NCBI GenBank assembly: GCA_964017235.1
Contig: OZ024929.1
Location: 157,713,609-157,777,608, forward strand
From: Sabellastarte sp. h YS-2021
Lineage: Eukaryota; Annelida; Polychaeta; Sabellida; Sabellidae
DNA: 64,000 bases
Direction of reading: 5' to 3'
Under the pieces are notes generated by a model that ran no database searches, had not been told where the DNA came from, and was given only the letters and a program-made list of their open reading frames with translations. Position numbers and translations under genes: made by a program. Positions within the stretch are counted from its first letter, which is position 1, and each line of letters starts with the position of its first letter. Of this stretch, positions 1-9,859 are shown one piece after another.

Positions 1-497
1 CATTTGATGGTGGCATCTGGGAAGAGAGTCGAAAGATGAAGAGGAGCAGTTCTTAAAGCTGTGAGGGTGTCTTGCTTGATCCCGGTCCTGAGATGACTGA
101 GATATGCATCACGACGGACAAGAGTAAGGTTCCCCATAGTGATGAAGACGAAGTCGGATAGATGCTCCATCGACTTTGCTGCTGCCTGTGAGATGCTAGC
201 ATTGAAATCCAGCAAGTAATGGAGTTCATCAATAGCCGGAGAGACCTTTGCCAACCCTTTCCCTTTGTTCTGGGCTTTCAGAACCTTGAGTTGCTCTTTC
301 ATATTCTGTTGCACCTTCACCAGACAACGGTTGAAACTGGCCGTCTGATTACAGATAACTGAGGCCTCGCAGGCCGACCTTTCCCATCTGCATAATGTCT
401 CTTGAGAAATCTTGCGTGAAGCAGGGGGAGTAGAGCCCAGTCCCGTATATCTGGCTATGCGACTGTAACTGCTATTCAGTCTAACTGCGTCTGTGTG
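1..497 (-). pseudogene. gag-like ORF1 of DIRS copy 1, frameshifted continuation
   Basis: Reading leftward from about 497 the minus strand is open to the window edge, beginning RLNSSYSRIARYTG and later giving VFITMGNLTLVRRDAYL and GIKQDTLTALRTAPLHL. The second copy has the same block (46048-46672), with VFISVANFTLVRRDSYL and GVKQDTLTALRTAPVHL. The gag product therefore runs through this point, and the stop at 476 results from a single-base shift. The segment looks helical and may be a capsid-like domain (inference). Confidence 0.7.
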
Positions 498-1855
498 CCA
501 TGAAGAGATTCTAGACGGTTCAGGCTTCTGGTCGGTGTGCAGGCCATACCATTTAGTCTGAGAGTGGGGTGGTCCTTGGCCAGTCCACCAGCTTCCGACC
601 CCCTAGACGGGTAACCCTCTGCTATAGTGAGATTTAGTTTGCCAAGTTTCTTGCAGAGCCATTCTTCTGTGGGCATCCTGACTGATACCTTACCCGGGGT
701 GACAGTTTTGGGTCCGGCGAATGGATTGTCGTCGGATGTGGCAGTGGTGTTATCGACTTCAGGAATGTGGGTCCAACCCATATAAGATCGGATACCTTGC
801 ATGGTGTCCCGGTAAGTTTGCTCCTCAGATATGGGCTGGTCCTGTTCAGTTACTGAATGTTCCTCAGACCATTCCCCTTCGTCGGCATATAGATCTAAGG
901 GAGGCCTGTCCGACAGTGCACTACCATCATTGGAAGAGAGGCTTGAGAAACTGTCCTGTCTGGACCTATGCAAGGCCGGAGAGCCTGAGTCATCTGTAGT
1001 TGGTCGGTGACTGCCCTGTTGAGAGAGGGGAGTCGGGTCGGTACCAATATCTCCAGCCGGGGTAGGTTGGTCGGTGGTGGAAGATAAAGTAGGTCGGCTG
1101 GTTTTAGTTTGACTGGCCGGCTGATGCTTATGAGCAGAGGAGCCCGTACCAGGAAACTTGCTGCTTGAAGACTGCTGACTGGTCAATGCTTTACTGGTCG
1201 GCTGATGCTTTTCAGCAGAGAAGCCAGTTCCAGGAAGCGCAGCAGAGGAAGATGCGGGTCGGATGAAAGGATCTGATACCCGTTCGACTGAAGCTGGAGG
1301 TGAGTGGGTCGGAGTTACTTTGACGTTAGCAGAAAACTGAGGTTCAAAGCTCTTGCTCAACAGAAGTGCCTCTAGCCGGTTGAAACGTTCAGCCCATTTG
1401 GAATCTAAGTCCGCTATCTTGTCATCAGCAGAAGGGGGCTTTGAAACAGTAGAAGAAGGTGATTTATCCTTCTTACCGACTTTCTTGGTGTCTTTCTTTA
1501 TTTTCTTATCAGGTGGCGGGGCTTCCAAAGCAGGTTTAGCAGGGGTGGGTTTGTCTATAGGCCCAATAACGGATACGCTAGCAGGATCAACTAAAGCCTC
1601 AGTGTCCTTAACAGGTGTACTTTCCAATTTCTTGGCCTCCCGCTTCTCCTTCTTGATTCTATATGAGGGAGTGGCTAGCTGAATACGTTGATCCTCAGAG
1701 AAGGCATTGCAGATTGGACAATTTGTAGACTGTGGGTTCTTAACACAATCGTCCGTCCCCTTACCCTTCTCGCGACATCTTGCACAAAAAGCATGAGTGT
1801 CAAAATTTGCCATAGCGTGCCCACAACCGCCTCTGCGTTGGCCAGGAGAAGACAT
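476..1855 (-). CDS. gag-like ORF1 of DIRS copy 1, N-terminal part
   Basis: This is the probable structural (gag-like) protein of the element. The start MSSPGQRRGGCGH at 1855 is preferred because the second copy begins with the near-identical MSSPGQKRGMCGH at about 47183; the frame is open further upstream to 1924. The N-terminus has a Cys/His cluster (CGH, CARC, CPIC) that could bind zinc. A Lys-rich stretch follows, then a long Ser/Thr/Pro-rich low-complexity region and an acidic segment with GWTHIPEVD. The frame stops at 476, but the homologous sequence continues in another frame, so a one-base frameshift is likely near 476-500. The protein family outside DIRS elements is not recognised. 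Confidence 0.75.
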   Translation of the reverse strand: MSSPGQRRGGCGHAMANFDTHAFCARCREKGKGTDDCVKNPQSTNCPICNAFSEDQRIQLATPSYRIKKEKREAKKLESTPVKDTEALVDPASVSVIGPIDKPTPAKPALEAPPPDKKIKKDTKKVGKKDKSPSSTVSKPPSADDKIADLDSKWAERFNRLEALLLSKSFEPQFSANVKVTPTHSPPASVERVSDPFIRPASSSAALPGTGFSAEKHQPTSKALTSQQSSSSKFPGTGSSAHKHQPASQTKTSRPTLSSTTDQPTPAGDIGTDPTPLSQQGSHRPTTDDSGSPALHRSRQDSFSSLSSNDGSALSDRPPLDLYADEGEWSEEHSVTEQDQPISEEQTYRDTMQGIRSYMGWTHIPEVDNTTATSDDNPFAGPKTVTPGKVSVRMPTEEWLCKKLGKLNLTIAEGYPSRGSEAGGLAKDHPTLRLNGMACTPTRSLNRLESLHGTQTQLD

Positions 1856-1954
1856 GATAGTCCTGGTATATAATGAAATGTAACAATAGTGAAGAAAACG
1901 CAAAATGGTAGAAGAAAAACTCAATAAACTCCTTTGAAGAAAATTCCTTGTGCA

Positions 1955-2162
1955 CTAGCACGCGCCAAACGAAAAAGATGCTATGACGTCATGCTGTCTA
2001 GACAGGAAGGAAGTACGACACGCCATCTGGCGAGTGCATTAGTACTACGGACCGACCTGCTGGTGGAGACACAGGACGTCTTTTTCTGGCGTTTGGCGGG
2101 CCGGTCTACGCCGACCGGATAAGCTATTGTCCATTGGATAGGATGTATTAACGCAATAAAAA
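1955..2162. repeat. terminal repeat of DIRS copy 1
   Basis: The end is recognised by matching the right inverted terminal repeat of copy 2 (47301-47490). Shared blocks are the AAAAGATGCTATG region, TGTCTAGACAGGAAG, GTCTTTTTCTGGC and the outer end TTGGATAGGATGTATTAA followed by CGCAATAAAA. Outside it the sequence becomes unrelated at about 2163. Confidence 0.7.
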
Positions 2163-3212
2163 CAATGTTTAATATACAGACTCAGTGTTGAAATATGTGT
2201 TAAACTTTTCATCTATTAGACCATCATTGCCTCTTGAGACATTACATACCTCAATATATTTTTCACACTATATTATAATCTTTTTGTACTAGGACTCCCC
2301 TTGTATTTGTTTTATTCAATGTTATGTACAATTTTTACATGGAAAGCAAATGTTAATAATTGCATAGCACTGTCATCATATATACATACAATTTTTATTT
2401 CTTCATACAGGGGTAGAATTTTATCGCCGTTGGACTTTTGAGAAACACTTATCTCAATACCCACTTCAGACAGTTATAAGCACACAGAACACCAGTTGGT
2501 CTTTCATGTAAGAGGGGAGAAAAGCCCAAAGAGGAAAAGTCTGTGCATTACTTCATCTGATTCTCTTTCACTCAACTAAAAAGCCCTCAGACTGATTTTA
2601 CGGAGAAGACTGCACATTTATTAAAATTTGGAGTTGCAGGTCAAGGGTATAACGAGAGTTGTCAAACATAACCACAGCCAATGACATCTTGTAAGTCAGT
2701 TTTATATGCAAAGATTGAAAGAACAACAAGCCAGACCACTTTCTTACCAAGACATACAAATTACAACAGATCATAAATACTAAACATGATACAAACACAG
2801 TCACACAAGGGGAAGGGCTGCACAATAACCAAGTTTGAAGATATCACTGATGGCAAATATGAACAACTTATTAACAGGAATGTATAAGTGTAGGAATATG
2901 TGTATCAAATTGCAAAACAGGTCAAACATAATGATTCCACAAAAAATGATATCAGGTAAAGAAATACTTTCAAACAACGGGCTTTTATGTTTGTCATGAT
3001 TGGATGGTGGTAAAGATCTGATCACTGTCAAATGACTCCCATTATTATTTGCAAACTCTCTCTAAGGTTTGCACTTCTAGAGATCTTTTTTCTGTCTCCG
3101 GACTTTCACAAATTCTGCATTACTTCAGTCAACTAAACTTGTGTTTCTGTTTGCTTTGCAGCTCATGCATGTAGTAAGAAACAAATTCAGCCTTGTTTTA
3201 TACAAATTATAC
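2163..3212. other. AT-rich region without recognised gene
   Basis: I see only short open frames with no family resemblance, no tRNA-like box and no tandem array. It probably belongs to the 5' side of the protease/PHD gene or to intergenic DNA. Confidence 0.5.
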
Positions 3213-3372
3213 AGACCCTTAGTGGCCTAGTGATTAGCAAGTTTGGCATCTAATCATAGGCTGTCACCTCTGTGTGGGTTCGAGTCCCACAAGTGACAAT
3301 GCTGAGGACCTGTCCCAATATGACCCTGGCTGTTGAACGGGACGTAAAACCACAACTTTGACTTTGACTATA
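3213..3372 (+). mobile_element. tRNA-derived SINE (type C)
   Basis: The head reads AGTGGCCTAGTGATTAGC, an RNA polymerase III A-box-like stretch. About 50 bases on comes GTGGGTTCGAGTCCCAC, a good B box inside a T-arm-like stem. The body continues with GCTGTTGAACGGGACGTAAA and a short CTTTGACTTTGAC tail. A minus-strand fragment of the same body lies at 39037-39083, which supports a repeat family rather than a tRNA gene. Confidence 0.7.
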
Positions 3373-3882
3373 CAAATTGTATTAACTTGCTAATTCTCTT
3401 TGACTAATCATCACTGCCATAATATGTGGGACAGGCCAAAAATCTTTTAAGCAAAACTAGTGAAAAGGTGTATGATTCTATGGACCAATGGAAAAACAGG
3501 AGGGTAGCTTGTGGTCCTGTTGTCAAGGTGCTATGAGGCTTTGTTCCATAGGCCATGAGGCTTTGTTCCATTTGTACCGTAAAAGGTTTTCGCTATATGA
3601 TTTTCAAATAACCATTTTTTCTCAAAGAAAACTTTAACCTCCCTCCCCTGCTAGAGACATATTCTTTTTTCATATTTAGTTTAAGAAGGTACCTTAACAG
3701 TGGTTCAGTGCTAATAGCCAATACCAAAATGCGTACATATAAATACACAATGATTCAGTTTTTCTAACTTGTTACTGCCGTTCATATAGTCACTTACTTT
3801 GGAAATACGTTTGCAAAATTTTTCCCTTGGCAGAACTTTTTACCTTTTGAACTTTTGATATAATAAATTATTCAAATTACAG

Positions 3883-3915
3883 TCTAGGAATGGCTTCCAA
3901 GAAAGTAGAACCCAG
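3883..3915 (+). CDS. first coding exon (predicted) of the Ulp1-like protease/PHD gene
   Basis: The exon is flanked by an acceptor (TTCAAATTACAG, ending at 3882) and a strong donor (CCCAG then GTAAGT at 3916). The ATG at 3890 has a purine at -3 and G at +4, and encodes MASKKVEP plus two bases (AG). The last exon at 12880 begins with exactly one base (A) before its open frame, so joining gives an Arg codon and an uninterrupted protein of 447 residues. The joining is an inference from splice sites and phase; other exons could lie in the 9-kb gap. Confidence 0.5.
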
Positions 3916-3975
3916 GTAAGTTGTAAGTAATTTAAAATATACACAGAGTTTTGCATTTGTTTATACTCTATGGAA

Positions 3976-4212
3976 TAACAAGACCACTGCTGCAGTGTTT
4001 ATCTCCTGCTGGATATTAAGGAGAATTGGAGATAGTCAAAGGGTTCAAAGTTTAATGAGCGAGATAACAGGCCTTTTCAATTTGATGACCAGAATGAACC
4101 TTGACGCAGGGCTCAAAGATCAAATCTAACACTTGCAAAACGCTCAGTGGACCTGATTTCCTGTAGAATTTCTAGGTTGTTCTTACATCTGAAAGACCAG
4201 AACCAACTAAAA
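3976..4212 (+). repeat. isolated left-end module of an S4-like element
   Basis: The segment opens with AAGACCACTGCTGCAGTGTT, in which CACTGC and GCAGTG form a small hairpin. The same module (CAAGACCACTGCCGCGGTGT) forms the left edge of the S4 array at 22206. It is followed by AACACTTGCAAAA and TTTCCTGTAGAATTTCTAGG motifs also seen at about 10407. It abuts the S1 left end at 4213. Confidence 0.5.
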
Positions 4213-4394
4213 CTAGAGGATCGCTTGCAAAAAAAAGATAATGTTTTTGCACAGCAAAAACAAAGCATCCCGAAAAGGATATAAAGGTGAGTGCTGAAGT
4301 ATTAAGAAAATGCTCTGCTTCTAGCCTTATACTGTTGTAGCAACCAAGGTCAGAGTAGTCTGGTCTATCTAGCACAGTTTTCAAGATATAAGCA

Positions 4395-5808
4395 TTTTTG
4401 TGTTTTGCAATTTTTGCAAAAAATTCGAAAATTCAAAATGGCCGCCATTTTTAGCGAGACAAAATTTTTTTTGAAAATTGGGATGGCTACTCTGCAGAGA
4501 TACACTGTGGGTCAAAAATTTCGTCGAAATCCCTCTATCTAGCATGGTTTTCAAGATATAAGCATTTTTGTGTTTTGCAATTTTTGAGAAAAATTCAAAA
4601 ATTCAAAACGGCCGCCATTTTTGGTGAGATAAATTTTTTTTTTGAAAATTGGGATGGCTACTCTACAGATACCCCGTGGGTCAAAAATTTTGTCGAAATC
4701 CCTCTATCTAGCACAGCTTTCAAGATATAAGCACTTTTGTGTTTTGCAATTTTTGAGAAAAATTCGAAAATTCAAAATGGCTGCCATTTTTAGCGAGACA
4801 AAATTTTTTTTAAAAATTGGGATGGCTACTCTGCAGAGATACCCTGTGGGTCAAAAATTTCGTCAAAATCCCTCGCATGGTTTTCAAGATATAAGTATTT
4901 TTGTGTTTTGCAATTTTTGCGAAAAATTCAAAAATTCAAAACGGCCGCCAATTTTGGTTAGACAAAATTTTTTTTTGAAAATTGGGATGGCTACTCTGCA
5001 GAGATACCCTGTGTCAAAAATTTCATTGAAATCCCTCTATATAGCACGGTTTTCAAGATATAAGCACTTTTGTGTTTTGCAATTTTTGCAAAAAAATCCG
5101 AAAATTCAAAATGGCTGCCATTTTTAGCGAGACAAAAATTTTTTGAAAAATTGGGATGGCTACTCTGCAGAGATACCCTGTGTCAAAAATTTCATTGAAA
5201 TCCCTCTATCTAGCACGGTTTTCAAGATATAAGCACTTTTGTGTTTTGCAATTTTGGCAAAAAAAATCCGAAAATTCAAAATGGCTGCCATTTTTAGCGA
5301 GACAAACATTTTTTGAAAAATTGGGATGGCTACTCTGCAGAGATACCCTGTGGGTCAAAAATTTCGTCAAAATCCCTCTATCTAGCATGGTTTTCAAGAT
5401 ATAAGCATTTTTGTGTTTTGCAATTTTTGCGAAAAATTCAAAAATTCAAAACGGCCGCCAATTTTGGTGAGACAAATTTTTTTTTTGAAAATTGGGATGG
5501 CTACTCTGCAGAGAAACCCTGTGTCAAAAATTTCATTGAAATCCCTCTATCTCGCACGGTTTTCAAGATATAAGCACTTTTGTGTTTTGCAATTTTTGCC
5601 AAAAAATCTGAAATTCAAAATGGCTGCGATTTTTGGCTAGACAAAATTTTTTTGAAAATTAGGATAGCTACTCTGCAGAGATACCCTTATGGGTAAAAAA
5701 TTTCGCCGAAATTGTTCTATCTAGCACGGTTTTCGAGATATAAGAATTGTTGTTTTTCAATTTTTGCGAAAAATTTGAAAATTCAAAATGGCTGCCATTT
5801 TTGGCAAT
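4395..5808 (+). repeat. S1 tandem array, first block (~169-bp units)
   Basis: Units are marked by GGGATGGCTACTCTGCAGAG, with the GAT at 4482, 4653, 4821, 4986, 5155, 5325, 5496 and 5663 (spacing 165-171). Each unit carries CTATCTAGCACGGTTTTC, TTTTGTGTTTTGCAATTT and a palindromic AAAATGGCCGCCATTTT or a variant. Because the unit length is near a multiple of three, long open frames arise by chance; I do not call them genes. Confidence 0.9.
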
Positions 5809-7396
5809 CTAATCTAATCTAATGTGGACTTTTATAGCGCTTAATCTCCATCACTGATGGACTCTAAGGCACATCTAAACATAAAGCAAGGCAGTTAGCG
5901 TTAATCAAGGGACATAGCCAGGTCGTACCAAGGAGACACAGATGTGATGGGGGAGGCTATGGTGGGTAGGCTTTTGCAAACAGGTATGTTTTAAGCTTCT
6001 TTTTGAAGGAGGCAACTGATGTTGCACCGCGAACATCTTGAGGGAGGTCATTCCAGATCTTAGGAGCATCAAAGGCAAAACTATGGCCGAAATGTTTGGC
6101 TGACTTGAAGACTGATGAATGGAAAGGAGGAACTGTAAGGTATCGACGATCTGGGTGACTATGTCTAGTACTATAGGGACAGCTACTAAAAGACAAGAAC
6201 GGTTCGAAATAAGGAGAACCACTATGCAAAAATTTATACACAAGTGTTGCAGTTTTAAAAATGCAACGGTACTTAACAGGCAACCAGTGGAGTTTCTGTA
6301 GAATGGGTGTAACATGTGCATACTTTCCATGATTTGTAACAATACTAGCCAGGGTATTCTGAATACTTTGCAATTTGTACTGATTGAAACCGGACAAACC
6401 TCTGAACAGAGAGTTACAATAGTCCAGACGACTACTAACCAAGGCATTTGCAGCAAGGACTGCCACTTCAGGAGTGAGATACTTTCTAATTATACGGAGG
6501 TCACGCATCTGAAGGAAGCACGCTTTGCAAGTCCTCTTGATATGCTCAGAGAATGAAAAATCTGCATCAAACCACACACCTAGATTTCTAACAGAATCAA
6601 CCGGATGAAGAAGGCTACCAAGAATGCTAACAGGAAAGTGAGAGGAAATCTTCTGACGTTGAGCCTTGGAACCAAAGACAATAAACTCAGTTTTTTCAGG
6701 GTTGAGCTTCAATTTACTCAGAGACATCCACTCTTGGACATCATGAAGGCAGGCATTAAGCTTGGCGAGAGCCGAAGAAGCATTCTTGTGGGAGAGATGG
6801 ATGTATAACTGAGTATCATCCGCATAAAAATGGAATTTAATATGTGGGTGGAGGTGAATAATTTTACTAAGTGGTGTTGTATAGAGTGAAAACAGTAACG
6901 GACCCAGAACAGAACCTTGCGGAACTCCACAGATGAGATTGCTTAATTCAGATAGTGTGGAGCCTATCTTAATGGCCTGGCAACGATTTCTTAAGTAGGA
7001 AGCAAACCACCTTAGAACTGTTCCACCAAGACCAAACCAGGATTTAAGGTAACCAAGGAGAATATTATGGTCTATAGTGTCAAATGCGGCTGATAAGTCA
7101 AGAAGTACTAGAGCTGTGGGTTCACCGCATGCCAGAGAGAGATGAACCTCGTTTTTTATAGACAATAAAGCAGTTTCCGTGGAATGTCCTGGCTTATATG
7201 CTGACTGATGAGGATTGTCCAGTTTGTTGTTATTAATGTGTGACGTTAGCTGCCTAGCAACGACTCGCTCAACCAACATTGACAGGAAACAAAGACCAGA
7301 CACTGGGCGATAATTCTTAAGGTCGTCTCTGGGAAGGGAAGCCTTTTTTATGAGGGGGGTGACAACCGCCTTTTTGAAAGAATTTGAGGGAGGTCA
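5809..7396 (-). mobile_element. 5'-truncated CR1/L2-type LINE inserted in S1 array
   Basis: The insert interrupts an S1 unit between TTTTTGGCAA (5808) and AAGATAAAAATTTTTTG (about 7396). On the minus strand it has the reverse transcriptase C-terminal half of the LINE, a short 3' UTR with AAGCGCTATAAAAGTCC, and a 3' end of four ATTAG-type repeats. The 5' part, including ORF1 and endonuclease, is missing, as is usual for incomplete reverse transcription. No clear target duplication is visible. Confidence 0.85.
5957..7393 (-). CDS. non-LTR reverse transcriptase fragment (CR1/L2 clade)
   Basis: The frame is open from the truncation point (about 7393; first recognisable residues NSFKKAVVTPLIKK and KNYRPVSGLCFLS) to the stop near 5957, about 478 residues. 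Reverse transcriptase motifs appear in order: HQSAYKPGHSTETALL, LVLLDLSAAFDTIDH (catalytic Asp), GVPQGSVLGPLLFSLY, and FHFYADDTQLY with the YADD active site. These are followed by NPEKTEF and the C-terminal region ending KLKTYLFAKAYPP. No stop or frameshift is seen, so the insertion may be fairly young, but without its 5' half it cannot be autonomous. The closest relation is to the CR1/L2 group, judged from the motif spelling. Confidence 0.85.
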   Translation of the reverse strand, partial: PPSNSFKKAVVTPLIKKASLPRDDLKNYRPVSGLCFLSMLVERVVARQLTSHINNNKLDNPHQSAYKPGHSTETALLSIKNEVHLSLACGEPTALVLLDLSAAFDTIDHNILLGYLKSWFGLGGTVLRWFASYLRNRCQAIKIGSTLSELSNLICGVPQGSVLGPLLFSLYTTPLSKIIHLHPHIKFHFYADDTQLYIHLSHKNASSALAKLNACLHDVQEWMSLSKLKLNPEKTEFIVFGSKAQRQKISSHFPVSILGSLLHPVDSVRNLGVWFDADFSFSEHIKRTCKACFLQMRDLRIIRKYLTPEVAVLAANALVSSRLDYCNSLFRGLSGFNQYKLQSIQNTLASIVTNHGKYAHVTPILQKLHWLPVKYRCIFKTATLVYKFLHSGSPYFEPFLSFSSCPYSTRHSHPDRRYLTVPPFHSSVFKSAKHFGHSFAFDAPKIWNDLPQDVRGATSVASFKKKLKTYLFAKAYPP

Positions 7397-9395
7397 AGAT
7401 AAAAATTTTTTGAAAACTTGGATAGCTACTCTGCTGAGATACCCTGAGGTTCAAAAATTTCATCGAAATCGCTCAATCTAGCACGGTTTTCGAGATATAA
7501 GCATTTTTGTGTTTTGCAATTTCTGCGAAAAATTGGAAAATTCAAAATGGCCGCCATTCTTGGCAAGAGAATTTTTTTTTGAAAACTGGGATATCTACTC
7601 TGCTGAGACACCCTGAGGGTCAAAAATTTTGTCGAAATCCCTCTATCTAGCACGGTTTTCAAGATATAAGCACTTTTGTGTTTTGCAATTTTGGCAAAAA
7701 ATTCGAAAATTCAAAATGGCTGCCATTTTTAGCAAGACAAACATTTTTTGAAAAATTGGGATGGCTACTCTGCAGAGATACCCTGTGGGTCAAAAATTTC
7801 GTCAAAATCCCTCTATCTAGCATGGTTTTCAAGATATAAGCATTTCTGTGTTTTGCAATTTTTGAGAAAAATTCAAAAATTCAAAACGGCCGCCAATTTT
7901 GGTTAGACAAATTTTTTTTTTGAAAATTGGGATGGCTACTCTGCAGAGATACCCTGTGTCAAAAATTTCATTGAAATCCCTCTATCTAGCACGGTTTTCA
8001 AGATAAGCACTTTTGTGTTTTGCAATTTTTGCCAGAAAATCTGAAAATTCAAAATGGCTGCGATTTTTGGCTAGACAAAATTTTTTTGAAAATTAGGATA
8101 GCTACTCTGCAGAGATACCCTTATGGATCAAATATTTCGCCGAAATTGTTCTATCTAGCACGGTTTTCAAGATATAAGAATTGTTGTGTTTTTCAATTTT
8201 TGCGAAAAATTTGAAAATTCAAAATGGCTGCCATTTTTGGCAAGATAAATTTTTTTTGAAAACTGGGATAGCTACTCTGCTGAGATACCCTGAGGGTAAA
8301 AAATTTCATCGAAATCGCTCAATCTAGCACGGTTTTCAAGATATAAGCATTTTTGTGTTTTGCAATTTCTGCGAAAAATTGGAAAATTCAAAATGGCCGC
8401 CATTTTTGGCAAGATAAATTTTTTTTTAAAACTGGGATATCTACTCTGCTGAGATACCCTGAGGGTCAAAAATTTTGTCGAAATCCCTCTATCTAGCATG
8501 GTTTTCAAGATATAAGCACTTTTGTGTTTTGCAATTTTTGCAAAAAATTCGAAAATTCAAAATGGCTGCCATTTTTAGCGAGACAAAATTTTTTTGAAAA
8601 TTGGGATGGCTACTCTGCAGAGATACCCTGTGGGTCAAAAATTTCGTCAAAATCCCTCTATCTAGCATGGTTTTCAAGATATAAGCATTTTTGTGTTTTG
8701 CAATTTTTGAGAAAAATTCAAAAATTCAAAATGGCCGCCAATTTTGGTGAGATCAATTTTTTTTTTTGAAAATTGGGATGGCTACTCTGCAGAGATACCC
8801 TGTGTCAAAAATTTCATTGAAATCCCTCTATCTAGCACGGTTTTCAAGATATAAGCACTTTTGTGTTTTGCAAATTTTGCCAAAAAATACGAAAATTCAA
8901 AATGGCCACGATTTTTGGCCAGACAAATTTTTTTTGAAAATTAGGATAGCTACTCTGCAGAGATACCCTTATGGTTCAAAAATTTCCCGAAATTGTTCTA
9001 TCTAGCACGGTTTTCGAGATATAAGAATTGTTGTGTTTTTCAATATTTGCGAAAAATTTGAAAATTCAAAATGGCCGCCATATTTGGCAAGACAAAATTT
9101 TTTTGAAAACTGGGATAGCTACTCTGCTGAGATACCCTGAGGGTCAAAAATTTCATCGAAATCGCTCGATCTAGCTCGGTTTTCGAGATATAAGCATTTT
9201 TGTGTTTTGCAATTTCTGCGAAAAATTGGAAAATTCAAAATGGCCGAAATTTCTGGCGAGACAAAATTTTTTTGAAACTTGGCATGGTTACTCTGCAGAG
9301 ATACCCTATGGCTCAAAATTTTCCTATGGCTCAAAAATTTCGTCGAAATCGCTCTATCTAGCACGGTTTTCAAGATATTAGCATTTTTGTGTTTT
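7397..9395 (+). repeat. S1 tandem array, second block, with 846-bp higher-order period
   Basis: Unit markers (GATAGCTACTCTGC and variants) fall at 7421, 7590, 7760, 7931, 8097, 8267, 8436, 8605, 8777, 8945 and 9114. Five distinct unit types recur in the same order, giving periods of 846 and 847 bp. Diagnostic variants are CTGCTGAGATACCCTGAGG at 7431, 8277 and 9124, and CCGAAATTGTTCTATC in the fifth unit. Confidence 0.9.
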
Positions 9396-9791
9396 CCTTA
9401 TTTGGAAAATTCATAATGATTATTAATCATTAATTACTCGGCCATTTCTTAACCAATCACTGCCAAAATCTAATGATTTCCAGATTTTAATAGAATGAAT
9501 GTATTTGCCAAGTTTCAGGTGAATTGATAAAATCCCTTTCAAGTTATCATCCGGACAAGCTTACCCATCGAAAAAAGACATTTTTGGTCATGTGACCTCT
9601 CTGATTGGTCAAAATGTCACTGCAGCATATTCAAAAAAATTCCCCAGGGCTACTGCATACACCTGCCAAATTTGAAAAGAATCCGCCCAGCGGTCACAGA
9701 GTTATGAGGAAAAGGAAAAGCGAAGCTCACGGAGCCGGCGGAGCCAGATATCCTCCCATATACAAACAAGCGTCCCTTATGGGACGCTTAA
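9396..9791 (+). repeat. S1 right-end module (copy a)
   Basis: The module begins with TTTGGAAAATTCATAATGAT and includes AAGTTATCATCCGGACAAGC, TTTTGGTCATGTGACCTCTC and CATATTCAAAAAAATTCCCC. It ends with the perfect stem AAGCGTCCC/GGGACGCTT followed by AAT. It is repeated at 27007-27240 (second half) and 47780-48173. Confidence 0.8.
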
Positions 9792-9859
9792 TTGCATCAC
9801 TTTGATGCAGTGCATCACCACATGGGGCATGGTATAATCTTACAGAGAATTCAAGCATT

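Larger units (their letters stand above)
1..2162 (-). mobile_element. DIRS-type YR retrotransposon, copy 1 (5' part, cut by window edge)
   Basis: This is the upstream end of a DIRS1-like retrotransposon read right to left. From right to left it shows a terminal repeat (about 1955-2162), a gag-like open frame and its continuation to base 1. The terminal repeat and the gag product match those of the complete copy at 41957-47490, which also carries RT, RNase H and tyrosine recombinase. Elements of this class integrate with a tyrosine recombinase and leave no target duplication. The left part lies outside the window, so whether the copy is full length cannot be judged. Confidence 0.85.
4213..9791 (+). 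mobile_element. S1 satellite-core element, copy a (with LINE inside)
   Basis: The left boundary is CTAGAGGATCGCTTGC, shared with copies at 21793 and 41695. A ~180-bp left module follows (GATAATGTTTTTGCA, GGTGAGTGCTGAAGTATTAAG), then about 18 visible tandem units of ~169 bp, then a right module (9396-9791) ending in the hairpin AAGCGTCCC-TTAT-GGGACGCTT. A 5'-truncated LINE (5809-7396) splits the array. No coding capacity is credible, so it must be non-autonomous. The plan (left module, tandem core, hairpin right end, no obvious target duplication) recalls bivalve pearl elements and Helentron-associated repeats; assignment to Helitrons is an inference. Confidence 0.75.

Noticed and set aside
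721..1873. Plus-strand open frames opposite the DIRS gag region
   Set aside because: They are shadows of the minus-strand gag frame, with no similarity to known proteins.
3213..3300. Possible tRNA gene (good A and B boxes)
   Set aside because: The cloverleaf is imperfect and a related body fragment exists elsewhere (39037), so it is a SINE.
4642..5127. 161-codon open frame in the S1 array, and similar frames at 5156-5640, 8489-9005 and 25728-26934
   Set aside because: They are made of repeated satellite units (KIGMATLQ, FSRYKHFCVLQF) and stay open only because the unit length is near a multiple of three. They have no gene context.
9605..9805. 66-codon open frame, with a relative at 27054-27260
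   Set aside because: It lies in the S1 right-end module and is not conserved as protein between copies; indels break it.
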